DNA of 64,000 bases from Luteimonas suaedae (GTDB taxonomy: Bacteria; Pseudomonadota; Gammaproteobacteria; Xanthomonadales; Xanthomonadaceae). The position numbers and the translations under genes are program-made. Shown here piece by piece: positions 51,057-59,612 of this stretch. The DNA lies in assembly GCF_008312895.1 (NCBI RefSeq), contig NZ_VSSP01000015.1, forward strand, positions 1 through 64,000. Direction: 5' to 3'. The notes below the pieces were generated by a model. It saw nothing but the letters and a program-made list of their open reading frames with translations. It did not search any database and was not told the DNA's origin. Each line of letters opens with the position of its first letter. Positions within the stretch are counted from its first letter, which is position 1.

Positions 51057-52004
51057 TCATGGAGCCTTGTCCAAGTCGATGGTCGTCTGGCGTCGCTTTG
51101 AGATGAGCCAGTCCGCCAGCCGGCGATAACCCGCCGTCGGCACGAATACTTGGAGGAACACGCGCGCCGCGAGCTTCGGTGAATAGCAGCCACTCAGCAG
51201 TGCGCGTGCATACAGCGAGATCGCGCGCCTCCAATGGCCTTGTTTAAAATGGCATTTTGCCACGTGCCAGCCTGCGTCGGCACGCTTCGCCCGTGCGGTC
51301 AGCAACCCTGCGACGCTATCATGCCAGTCCGTCCGAATCGTTGGATCGAACGAGCTGGAGACACGCCTGGGATCTGCTTGATCCATCCAGCGCGCTTGCG
51401 GGCGCGCAAGCATAGAAATACGGGCTCCGGAGGTGGAAAGCCGGATGGCAAAATCGGTGTCTTGGCCAAAGCGGAGACCGGGACTGTAGCGGACTGCTGT
51501 CGCCAGGGAACGTGGAAGGACGAGCGTCGAGGTCTGTATGAAGCCGGTATCGGCCAGCAGGTATTCGGAGACGTCCTCGCCCTCATCGATGCCCCGGGGC
51601 GGCTTCAGGAGCTCCCTGCCTTCGCCGCGGTCGGCGATGACTTGCCCGTACACCACGCCATTATCGGGCCCCGCCTCCAGCGCGGTGACCGCATCAGTCA
51701 GGTGCCAAGGCAGGAAGAGGTCATCGGAGTCCAGCAGGGCGATGTACTTGCCTTGGGCCTCATCAATTCCACGGTTACGCGCGACACATGCGCCGGCGTT
51801 GGCTTGGCGCAGCAACTTCAATCGAGCATCCTGGATTTCTTTGAGCCGCTCGACCGATCCATCGGTCGAGCCATCATCCACGACGATGACTTCGACGTTC
51901 GTATAGTCCTGGCCGAACACCGAGCTGACCGCATCCACAATCGTTTCAGCACGGTTGTAGAGCGGTATGATGACCGACACCAGGGGTTGCTGGGAAAGAC
52001 ACAT
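51057..52004 (-). CDS. Family 2 glycosyltransferase
   Basis: 315 residues. GT-A fold: it begins QQPLVSVIIPLYNRAETIVD, then VEVIVVDDGSTDGSVERL, CVARNRGIDEAQGKYIALLD and the metal-binding SDD of LDSDDLF. Adds one sugar to the lipid-linked repeat unit in the cytosol. The ATG at MCLSQQP is two bases after the pyruvyl transferase stop codon, so both are translated from one mRNA. Donor sugar unknown. Confidence 0.9.
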   Translation of the reverse strand: MCLSQQPLVSVIIPLYNRAETIVDAVSSVFGQDYTNVEVIVVDDGSTDGSVERLKEIQDARLKLLRQANAGACVARNRGIDEAQGKYIALLDSDDLFLPWHLTDAVTALEAGPDNGVVYGQVIADRGEGRELLKPPRGIDEGEDVSEYLLADTGFIQTSTLVLPRSLATAVRYSPGLRFGQDTDFAIRLSTSGARISMLARPQARWMDQADPRRVSSSFDPTIRTDWHDSVAGLLTARAKRADAGWHVAKCHFKQGHWRRAISLYARALLSGCYSPKLAARVFLQVFVPTAGYRRLADWLISKRRQTTIDLDKAP

Positions 52005-52006
52005 CG

Positions 52007-53062
52007 TCAGATTCCCAGTTCCTTGGCGAGAACGTGATGGAGCAGTGAACGCTGTTCTGTGAACGCACGCGTTAATTCTTGCCGCCCTTGCTCCAAGGTC
52101 ATCAATGGCTTGCCTCCATCCACGATCAGGCCCCCAAGCCCAACAGAGTGCAGCAGGTCGGTGATCTTTCGGTTCTTTCCGCCAATCGCCAGGCAAAATG
52201 GAAGCGCACCTTGCGATGCAGCAAGCAGGATCACGTGGAGGCGGTTGCTCACCACGAACGTCGTGCCTGAGTATGCGGATTCCAGGTCCGCGATCTTGGA
52301 TGCATGCCGCGCATACGCGTCAGAACCACGCCAGATCGTACTCAAGCGTCTCATGGGTTCGATGTCGCGCTCGACCTGGGATATGAAGGTGGTCGACTCC
52401 AGACAGACACTTCCGCCGATCGTTTCGGCTAGCGCTCTTACACGCGCATGCAACTGCGCAATTTCTTCGGTGTCGAGATTGTCCTCACGCAGCGACACGA
52501 GCACCTGCCCTTGAGTCGATGGCTTGGCATTGACAGGGAGGTTGAATGCAAGATCCGGGCAATACTCAACGCTGGAGAAGTCGTACTGGCGGGCCCGCGA
52601 GACCGAGCCGGCATCCCGTATCCCATAGAAGTACATTGACCGGGATAGCTTCGCCTCAAGTCTGAGACGAAGCCCATCCATGCGGCTTATGGATGCACCG
52701 ATCTTTATAATGCGAACGCCGAAGAGCTTCAATAACGGAAACAACGCAGCGCGGAAGATGTCCCCCGGTGACACGCCACCCGGCGGGTCACCCGGAGTCA
52801 AAACAAGGTAATGTTTACATCCGCCCCTCAAAATAGCGCTCCCGAGCAGGCTGGCCATTAATCGCCATTTTCCACGGAATGCGATCTCATCGTGCTTGAC
52901 CCGAATCTCTTCGAGGAAGCTGGCCGGGGCTCCTGCGCTGGCAACTTTGAGCTCGCCATATTGTCGCAATAAGCTCAGTAACTCGCGATTGATCAGCGCA
53001 TCTCCCGCATTGGAAAACTGCGTACTGGCTGAAAAATAAAATAACTGGTGAAGCTTTGACAT
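52007..53062 (-). CDS. Polysaccharide pyruvyl transferase family protein
   Basis: 351 residues. It starts FYFSASTQFSNAGDALINRE (the N-terminal SNxGD pattern of the family), and later shows YFYGIRDAGSVSRARQYDF and VVSNRLHVILLAASQGALPF, the conserved C-terminal His region. Members move pyruvate from phosphoenolpyruvate to a sugar, as GumL does in xanthan, giving acidic ketals. The polymer may therefore be pyruvylated. Lower GC than its surroundings. Confidence 0.87.
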   Translation of the reverse strand: MSKLHQLFYFSASTQFSNAGDALINRELLSLLRQYGELKVASAGAPASFLEEIRVKHDEIAFRGKWRLMASLLGSAILRGGCKHYLVLTPGDPPGGVSPGDIFRAALFPLLKLFGVRIIKIGASISRMDGLRLRLEAKLSRSMYFYGIRDAGSVSRARQYDFSSVEYCPDLAFNLPVNAKPSTQGQVLVSLREDNLDTEEIAQLHARVRALAETIGGSVCLESTTFISQVERDIEPMRRLSTIWRGSDAYARHASKIADLESAYSGTTFVVSNRLHVILLAASQGALPFCLAIGGKNRKITDLLHSVGLGGLIVDGGKPLMTLEQGRQELTRAFTEQRSLLHHVLAKELGI

Positions 53063-53186
53063 TGATTTATCCAGGATCAGGCTCGAAAAGCGGAATCCAG
53101 TGTGGAGCACACGACGCGTCACCTGCCAAGAAGGTGCAGGGCCCGCCACAGATTTTAATCAAACCTGCTCTCTTCTCGAGAGCCGA

Positions 53187-54476
53187 TCAGCGGACCAGAT
53201 TCTTGATGGACCTGTAAATTTTGCGGAAATCCTCGACGCTCGGGACGAGGAAGTTGGCCGGCGCCACATTGAATCGCGCTCGGCAAGTGATGATGTACCC
53301 GATGAGCATGAGGTATTGCCCCAGCACGAGCGCCAAGGCGCCTCCATTGATTCCCAGCTTGGGGACGAGCCATAAAGCGAGAAGCAGGTTGATCACCAGG
53401 CTCGCCAACATCACCGGCGTGCCGAACAACGGTCGCCCTTGTCCGGCGATGGCCGGATAGATGATCTTGTTGGCCGCCGCCGCGCCGAGGCCGAAAGCGA
53501 GAACGCGCAAGGCGTCGCCGGCGCCGCTATAGCCGCTGCCCAGCAACAACTGCAGGACCAGTGGGGCGAACAACGCAACCAGCGCGGCCCCCAACGTGAA
53601 GCTCCAGAAGATCCAGCAAGCCACGCGGGCCGTCTTGGCAAGCACCTGGTCGGTCTTGGTGTCGCGGACGGACCTGGAGAACACCACAAGGCCGAATGCC
53701 GTCGCCGCCTCCAATACGATCTCATTGACACGAACGGCGGCAAAGAAGAGGCCGGCCGCGGCCGCATCGAAATGGTGCTCGATGACAAACATGCTCAGAC
53801 GGGAGCAGAGCGTCACCAGGAACAGATTGAACGCGAATGGGATACCGTAGCCGATCAGGCCCTTGAGGCGGCCCAGCTTCGGCCGCAGCCCGGAGACGCC
53901 ACGTAGTGCCAAGCGGGCGGCGACGGGCGCGGCGAGGGCGAAGGCCAGCGCGTAGGCCCAGATGGCGCTGAGGATGGTGGTGGCTGCCGTGGCGGCCAGA
54001 AGCAGCGCAAACAATGCCAGCAGCGCACGGGGAAGCGCTTCGGTGGCGCTGAACGCGCGGATATCGCCGCGGCCCAGGAACACCCCCTGCAGCAACATCA
54101 CCAGCATGGTGCCGGCAACGCCGACGAAGATCGCGCCACCGGATGCCGTCGGAGAGAGCCCGGGCAGCGCTTTGCCGTACGTCAGGAAAACGATGGCTGC
54201 GCTGATGGCCGCCAACAGCGGCCAGACGGCCAGGGCCGTGGCCGCGCCTTCGCCGATGCCGATCTGCTCGCGGCCGATCTGGTAGGCGACCGATTGCCGC
54301 AGCCCCAGACCGCCCAGCAGCGCGGAAAGGGTGATCGCCGTTGTGACGATACCGAACCATCCGAATTCGGCGGGGGACAGGAACCGGGCCAGCAGGACAA
54401 AGGACAGCAACTGCGCCAAGCGGATGAAGCCACGGGCAAACAGGATGGTGAACGCATCGCGGAAAAGGCCGTTCAT
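53187..54476 (-). CDS. Oligosaccharide flippase (Wzx/MATE-like)
   Basis: 429 residues, about 12 membrane segments of the polysaccharide transporter type, starting FIRLAQLLSFVLLARFLSPA with EFGWFGIVTTAITLSALLGG. It moves lipid-linked repeat units across the inner membrane. The ATG overlaps the stop of a 34-codon upstream frame (ATGA), which may couple its translation. Confidence 0.87.
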   Translation of the reverse strand: MNGLFRDAFTILFARGFIRLAQLLSFVLLARFLSPAEFGWFGIVTTAITLSALLGGLGLRQSVAYQIGREQIGIGEGAATALAVWPLLAAISAAIVFLTYGKALPGLSPTASGGAIFVGVAGTMLVMLLQGVFLGRGDIRAFSATEALPRALLALFALLLAATAATTILSAIWAYALAFALAAPVAARLALRGVSGLRPKLGRLKGLIGYGIPFAFNLFLVTLCSRLSMFVIEHHFDAAAAGLFFAAVRVNEIVLEAATAFGLVVFSRSVRDTKTDQVLAKTARVACWIFWSFTLGAALVALFAPLVLQLLLGSGYSGAGDALRVLAFGLGAAAANKIIYPAIAGQGRPLFGTPVMLASLVINLLLALWLVPKLGINGGALALVLGQYLMLIGYIITCRARFNVAPANFLVPSVEDFRKIYRSIKNLVR

Positions 54477-54577
54477 GCCGTGTCTGTCGCTTCGGCCCGC
54501 ATCTGCCATCGTTCCTCGGCCGCGCTGACACGAACCCGCCCCACGGGCACGATACCGCCGTCAATGACCGCATACAT
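54473..54577 (-). CDS. Small upstream ORF, 34 aa, coupled to the flippase gene
   Basis: The frame starts MYAVIDGGIVPVGRVRVSAA and ends EATDTA. It has a good AGGAG ribosome site eight bases before its ATG and overlaps the flippase start by four bases. The sequence matches no family I know; it could be a leader peptide or the remnant of a deleted gene. Confidence 0.35.
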   Translation of the reverse strand: MYAVIDGGIVPVGRVRVSAAEERWQMRAEATDTA

Positions 54578-54614
54578 CAGGGATTCTCCTGACCTGACTG
54601 AAGGGGCGGGGCGC

Positions 54615-55406
54615 TCAAGAAGCGGAAGCGCGTTGCGTGTATCGGACGAGGCGATAGGCGGCAACGGGATTGGTGACCATGTAGCGCCAGAGCAGGCGCT
54701 TCGGATCGTCGAGGGCCCGGAACAGCCATTCCAGGCCGAGCTGCTGCATCCACGGCGGCGCCCTCGGCACGTCTCCCGCCAGGAACGCATAGAGGCCGCC
54801 ACACGTCTTGATCCAGCCGACGCCGTGCAGGTTCCTTCGATTCCTGACGGCCCAGTACTCCTGCCGCGGCTTGCCCAGCGCGACCCAGAGCACGTCCGCC
54901 CCGCTGCGGCGGATCTCCTCGCAGACCGTCTCGTCCTGGTTCGGTGCGAAGTAGCCGTCGCGGCTGCCGACGATCTCCACCTTCGGATAGAGGCGCCTGA
55001 TGGCCTCGACCGCGGCGCGGTTCTGCTGCTCCTTCGCGCCCAGGATGTAGAAGCGCAGGCCGTGCCGTTCCGCCGCGTCGGCCGCGTCGTGGAAGAAGTC
55101 GGTCGTGGCGATGCGCTGGGGCAACGGATGCCGGGTGAGGCGGCTGGCGAGCACCACCGGCATGCCGTCGGCATGGATGATGTCGGCCTGCGCCATGGTC
55201 TCGGCGAATTCCCGATCTCGTCCGGCCAGCGCAATGCCCTGCCCGTTGGAGGACAGCACCACCTTCGGCAGCCAATGCTCGCGGTCGTTCCGCGCGGCCA
55301 GGCAGTCCTGCACCATGCAGTCGGCCAGTTGCCGCCGGGTGACCGAGGCGGTGGCAAACCCGCCCACGCGGACCACGGGAAAGTCATAGGGGTTGGAGTG
55401 CGGCAT
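54615..55406 (-). CDS. WecG/TagA/CpsF-family glycosyltransferase (GumM-like)
   Basis: 263 residues. Family motifs are SSNGQGIALAGRDREFAETM, DIIHADGMPVVLASRL, FYILGAKEQQNRAAVEAI, RDGYFAPNQ and VLWVALGKPRQEYW. Members add UDP-activated sugars late in assembly (ManNAcA in enterobacterial common antigen, glucose in GumM of xanthan). The chosen ATG lies within the end of the epimerase gene (23-bp overlap); a TTG seven codons earlier is possible. Confidence 0.88.
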   Translation of the reverse strand: MPHSNPYDFPVVRVGGFATASVTRRQLADCMVQDCLAARNDREHWLPKVVLSSNGQGIALAGRDREFAETMAQADIIHADGMPVVLASRLTRHPLPQRIATTDFFHDAADAAERHGLRFYILGAKEQQNRAAVEAIRRLYPKVEIVGSRDGYFAPNQDETVCEEIRRSGADVLWVALGKPRQEYWAVRNRRNLHGVGWIKTCGGLYAFLAGDVPRAPPWMQQLGLEWLFRALDDPKRLLWRYMVTNPVAAYRLVRYTQRASAS

Positions 55407-56397
55407 CGGACGTTCGTGGTTGTTCAACGTGGTAGAAATCGCGGTACCAGCGGGCGAAGCGCTCCAGCCCGATGGCGAGGTCGGTCCTGGGCGCGAACCC
55501 GTGGTCGAGTTGGGTACGGTCGATGTCGGCGTAGGTGGCGTACACGTCTCCCGGCTGCATCGGAAGCATGCGCATCTCGGCGCGCCTGCCCAGCAACCGT
55601 TCCAGCAAGGTGATCATGTCCAGCAGCCGCTCCGGATGGTTGTGGCCCAGGTTGTAGACCCGGTGCGGCACCGGATCGGCGAGCGCGGCGGGTTCGGCGG
55701 ACACGATGGACGCGATGCCGTCGACGATGTCGTCGATGTAGGTGAAATCGCGCTTCATGTCGCCGTGGTTGTAGACATCGATCGGCCTGCCTGCCGTGAT
55801 CGCGTCGGCGAACTTGAAGTAGGCCATGTCCGGCCGGCCCCAGGGGCCGTAGACGGTGAAGAAGCGCAGGGAGGTGATCGGGAACCGGTACAGATGCGCA
55901 TAGGCATGGCACATCATCTCGTCCGCCTTCTTGGTCGCCGCGTACAGCGACACCGGCGCATCCACCCGGTCGTCCACCGAGAACGGAAGTCGGGTGTTGG
56001 CGCCATAGACCGACGACGAGGAGGCGAAGACCAGGTGCTTGACGCCGTTGTGGCGGCAGCCTTCCAGCACCGTCAGCGCGCCGGTCAGGTTGCTATCGAC
56101 GTAGGCGAAGGGATTCTCCAGCGAATAGCGCACCCCGGCCTGCGCCCCCAGGTGCAGCACCAGGTCGAAGCCATGCTCGCGGAACAGCGCGGCCATGCCG
56201 TCGCGGTCGGCCAGGTCCAGCTTGAGGAAGGAGAACCCCGGCCTTCCCTCGAGCTGGGCGAGCCGTGCGTGCTTCAGGCGCACGTCGTAGTAATCGTTGA
56301 GGTTGTCGATGCCGACGATCTCATGCGCCTCGCCGAGCAGACGCAGCGAGCTGTGATATCCGATGAAGCCGGCGGCGCCCGTGACGAGAATCTTCAT
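55384..56397 (-). CDS. UDP-glucuronate 4-epimerase-like SDR enzyme
   Basis: 337 residues of the extended short-chain dehydrogenase family. NAD-binding GAAGFIG (about 7-13), active-site SLYAATK (Tyr/Lys near 150-154), FASSSSVYGANTRLPF and TVYGPWGRPDMAYF place it with the UDP-glucuronate epimerases (LpsL/Cap1J/GAE). It converts UDP-glucuronate to UDP-galacturonate in the cytosol. The gene for the dehydrogenase that makes UDP-glucuronate lies 24 bp upstream, which supports the assignment. Confidence 0.88.
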   Translation of the reverse strand: MKILVTGAAGFIGYHSSLRLLGEAHEIVGIDNLNDYYDVRLKHARLAQLEGRPGFSFLKLDLADRDGMAALFREHGFDLVLHLGAQAGVRYSLENPFAYVDSNLTGALTVLEGCRHNGVKHLVFASSSSVYGANTRLPFSVDDRVDAPVSLYAATKKADEMMCHAYAHLYRFPITSLRFFTVYGPWGRPDMAYFKFADAITAGRPIDVYNHGDMKRDFTYIDDIVDGIASIVSAEPAALADPVPHRVYNLGHNHPERLLDMITLLERLLGRRAEMRMLPMQPGDVYATYADIDRTQLDHGFAPRTDLAIGLERFARWYRDFYHVEQPRTSDAALQPL

Positions 56398-56421
56398 GTG
56401 CTGGTCGTCCAGAAGGGCCGG

Positions 56422-57588
56422 TCAATCCGCGCCGAACAGGTCGCGGCTGTAGACCTTGTGCTCGACATCGCGCAGGTCGTCGGTGATCCGGTTGGCCACG
56501 ATGACGTCCGACTGCTGCTTGAACGCCGCCAGGTCGTTGACGACCTGCGAGTGGAAGAACTCGGCATCGCTCAACACCGGCTCGTGGACGATCACCCCGA
56601 TGCCCTTGGCCTTGATCCGCTTCATGACGCCCTGGATGCTCGAGGTGCGGAAGTTGTCCGAGCCGGCCTTCATGACCAGGCGATAGATCCCAACCACGCG
56701 TGGGCTCCGGCGGATCACCTCGGCGGCGATGAAGTCCTTGCGGGTGGAATTCGACGCGACGATGGCGTTGATCAGGTTCTGTGGGATATCGCAATAGTTG
56801 GCCAGCAGCTGCTTGGTGTCCTTGGGCAGGCAATAGCCGCCGTATCCGAACGAGGGATTGTTGTAGTGGCTGCCCACGCGTGGGTCCAGCCCGACGCCCT
56901 CGATGATCTGGCGCGTGCCCAGCCGGTGGCTGGCGGCGTAGGTGTCCAGTTCATTGAAGAAGGCCACGCGCATGGCCAGGTAGGTGTTGGCGAACAGCTT
57001 GATCGCCTCGGCCTCGGTCGGATCGGTGAACAGGATCGGCACGTCCTGCTTGATTGCGCCTTCCCGCAGCAGGCCCGCAAAGGTCTCGGCCCGGGCCGAT
57101 CGCTCGCCGACGATGATCCGGCTCGGATGCAGGTTGTCATGCAGCGCCCTGCCCTCCCGCAGGAACTCCGGGGAGAACAGGATGTGGTCGCAGCCGAATT
57201 GTTCCCGCACCTTGACGGTGTAACCCACGGGCACGGTCGACTTGATGACCATGACCGCCTTCGGATTGATCGCGAGCACGTCAGAGATGACCGACTCCAC
57301 CGAGCCGGTATTGAAACAGTTGGTCAGCGGGTCATAGTCGGTCGGCGTGGCGATCACGACGAAATCCGCGCCTTCATAGGCCAGCGGCTTGTCGAGCGTG
57401 GCGTTGAAGTCGAGCGTGTGGTTGCTCAGGTAGTGCTGGACCTCATGGTCCTCGATCGGGGTCTGCCGCCGGTTGAGCAAGTCGACCTTGGCCGAATCGA
57501 TATCGAGCGCCACCACCTGATGGTGCTGGGCAAGGAGGATGGCGTTGGAGAGGCCGACGTATCCGGTACCGGCGATGGCGATTTTCAT
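56422..57588 (-). CDS. ugd: UDP-glucose 6-dehydrogenase
   Basis: 388 residues. N-terminal [20 protein letters not shown] binds [13 protein letters not shown] and FSPEFLREG are substrate motifs; the catalytic cysteine lies in [15 protein letters not shown] (near 253). It oxidises UDP-glucose to UDP-glucuronate. The short form (388 residues) resembles enterobacterial Ugd. It feeds the epimerase and the acidic sugar of the polymer. Confidence 0.94.
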   Translation of the reverse strand: MKIAIAGTGYVGLSNAILLAQHHQVVALDIDSAKVDLLNRRQTPIEDHEVQHYLSNHTLDFNATLDKPLAYEGADFVVIATPTDYDPLTNCFNTGSVESVISDVLAINPKAVMVIKSTVPVGYTVKVREQFGCDHILFSPEFLREGRALHDNLHPSRIIVGERSARAETFAGLLREGAIKQDVPILFTDPTEAEAIKLFANTYLAMRVAFFNELDTYAASHRLGTRQIIEGVGLDPRVGSHYNNPSFGYGGYCLPKDTKQLLANYCDIPQNLINAIVASNSTRKDFIAAEVIRRSPRVVGIYRLVMKAGSDNFRTSSIQGVMKRIKAKGIGVIVHEPVLSDAEFFHSQVVNDLAAFKQQSDVIVANRITDDLRDVEHKVYSRDLFGAD

Positions 57589-57703
57589 GGAGGTGGGGGC
57601 TCGTTCTTTTGTTGGTTTCGTCGTGTTTCCGGCGCCGGGGAAGCCGGACGATCCGTCCGCCGCGCCGCCCGGGAACGCACATCCTGTGCATGCAACAGCG
57701 TGC

Positions 57704-59137
57704 TCAGTAGGCGTTCTTGCCGAAGAAGCCCTTCAGCACGGTCATTGCGATGATTTTCAGGTCGAGGGCGAGCGACCAGTTCTGCAGATAGAACAGGTCG
57801 TATCTCACCCGCTTGGCCATCTTCTCCAAGGTGTCGGTTTCGCCGCGCAGGCCGTTGACCTGGGCCCAGCCGGTAATGCCCGGCTTGACCCGGTGCCGCT
57901 GCATGTAGTGGTCCACCAGGGTCTTGTAATGTTCGTTGTGGGCGATCGCGTGCGGGCGCGGGCCGACGATCGACATCGTTCCCTGCAGTACGTTGAAGAA
58001 CTGCGGCAGCTCGTCCAGGCTGGTGCGGCGCAGGAAGGCGCCCAACGGCGTCACCCGCGGGTCGTCGCGCGTGGCCTGGGTCACCTGGCCGTCGTGTTCC
58101 TGGTGCACGCGCATGCTGCGGAATTTCCAGACCTCGATCGGCTTGCCGTCGCGGCCGTGGCGCAGCTGGCGAAACAGCACCGGACCGGGCGAGCTCAGCT
58201 TCACCGCCACCGCGATGGTCGTCAGCAACGGCGAAATCAGCAGCAGGATCAGCGATGCCAGCAGCTTGTCCTCGGCGGCCTTGACCACGCGGGCTTCGCC
58301 GTCCAGCGGGCTGGAGCGCAGGTTGATCACCGGCAGGCCGAGAAAACTGTCGACGGAGTGGTTCAGCAGACGCATGCCGAACAGGTCGGGCAGGTACTTG
58401 ACGTCGGCGGTGGAGTGTTCCAGCTGGGCGAGAGCGAAGGAGATCTTCGCTTGCTCATGCATCGGCAGGGCAAGCCAGACCTGGTCGATGTGGGAGGACT
58501 CGACATAGCCGCCGAGGTTCTCCAGGCCGCCGAGCATCGGCACACCGGTCAACTGGCCACGATCGGCATGGGTGGCGAACCAGCCGCGCACCCGGATGCC
58601 GGCCCAGTGGCTGCGGCGCAAGGTGTCGAGAATGCGTTGTGCGTCCGGATTGGCGCCGACGATGACCGCACTGCGCAAGTCCAGGCCACGCTCGCGCACC
58701 CAATGCGCGGCACTGCGCACGCCCACGCGCAGCGCAACGGCAGCGCACAGCGACAGGCCGAACCAGCTCAGTGCCCAGATCCGCGAGATGTCGCCGGTCA
58801 GCTTCAATGCCGCCGCATAGACCAGCAGCACGACGAACAGCAACGCCCATTGCGCAGTCAACTTGAGTATTTCGGCCACCAGGCCGCGGCCGCGCCAGCT
58901 GCGGTACAGCGACGAGCCGTTGAGGATGAGCAGCGCGAACACCAGGGTGTGAGCGATGGCGCGCAGATATTCGAGCGGCAGATCGGCGTTGCCGAAGCGC
59001 AACCGGTAGGCAAGCGCGGCCGTGCCGGCGAGAATGGCCAGATCCCCCAATCGCAGGCCCAGGCCGAAAGCGATCGTGAATTTGCTGGCGCTGGGCCAAG
59101 CGCTCTCGGCTCCGCGCCGAAGGGACATGGATGGCAT
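57704..59137 (-). CDS. Undecaprenyl-phosphate glucose phosphotransferase (GumD/WcaJ-like)
   Basis: 477 residues. Four membrane helices in the first 130 residues, a CoA-binding-like cytosolic middle ([20 protein letters not shown]), a fifth helix ([20 protein letters not shown]) and the C-terminal sugar transferase domain with [32 protein letters not shown] and [19 protein letters not shown]. It starts the repeat unit by putting glucose-1-phosphate on undecaprenyl phosphate at the inner membrane. The ATG at MPSMSLRR fits homologues. Confidence 0.92.
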   Translation of the reverse strand: MPSMSLRRGAESAWPSASKFTIAFGLGLRLGDLAILAGTAALAYRLRFGNADLPLEYLRAIAHTLVFALLILNGSSLYRSWRGRGLVAEILKLTAQWALLFVVLLVYAAALKLTGDISRIWALSWFGLSLCAAVALRVGVRSAAHWVRERGLDLRSAVIVGANPDAQRILDTLRRSHWAGIRVRGWFATHADRGQLTGVPMLGGLENLGGYVESSHIDQVWLALPMHEQAKISFALAQLEHSTADVKYLPDLFGMRLLNHSVDSFLGLPVINLRSSPLDGEARVVKAAEDKLLASLILLLISPLLTTIAVAVKLSSPGPVLFRQLRHGRDGKPIEVWKFRSMRVHQEHDGQVTQATRDDPRVTPLGAFLRRTSLDELPQFFNVLQGTMSIVGPRPHAIAHNEHYKTLVDHYMQRHRVKPGITGWAQVNGLRGETDTLEKMAKRVRYDLFYLQNWSLALDLKIIAMTVLKGFFGKNAY

Positions 59138-59604
59138 TTCGCGTTTCCACTGATTTTGGCGTCGGTTTTCCCTCCCGACCACCACGGCATCGCGGCGAAA
59201 GCCGGCGTTGCCGCACATGCATTGGTCAAGCCAACGTTGCCGGTGTTAATACGTACAACGAAGTTATGACCGAGGCATGGCAATTACATCTGGATAATGA
59301 CTGGACTTACTCGACAGTTTTTCGCGCGAATTCCGCAGCCATAACCGGCCGCCGCGGATGCGCGGATCCCAGCGCAATAATCTTCGGGATCAATTCCAGA
59401 TGCCCCCGAAGCAAATATAGATGGGTGGAAGCCCGCGGCGCAATACATATTGTCGACGCAAAATCGGAACTGTGACGAATGCCGATATCGATCGAAGCGT
59501 TGTGTGCGCTTGATCGCAACTGCCGTGCGCCGACCAGGCCGATGCGAACGGATACCGGCGAGGCGGTAGTATTTTTGTAATCTCTTTCGAGGGTGTCGTA
59601 TTGG
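59138..59604. other. AT-richer gap between the export and synthesis parts of the polysaccharide locus
   Basis: About 470 bp with distinctly lower GC. It probably holds the promoter of the GumD-like gene (a TATTAA is readable on the minus strand, with no good -35). One open frame on the minus strand is listed separately; otherwise no gene seen. Confidence 0.5.
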
Positions 59605-59612
59605 TTACTCAT
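59307..59612 (-). CDS. Doubtful hypothetical ORF, 101 aa
   Basis: Begins MSNQYDTLERDYKNTTASPV and overlaps the end of the YjbH-like gene by eight bases (ATGAGTAA), a layout typical of coupled genes. The sequence has no recognisable domain and codon use is unlike the neighbours. It may be a chance frame in an AT-richer gap. Confidence 0.25.
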   Translation of the reverse strand: MSNQYDTLERDYKNTTASPVSVRIGLVGARQLRSSAHNASIDIGIRHSSDFASTICIAPRASTHLYLLRGHLELIPKIIALGSAHPRRPVMAAEFARKTVE

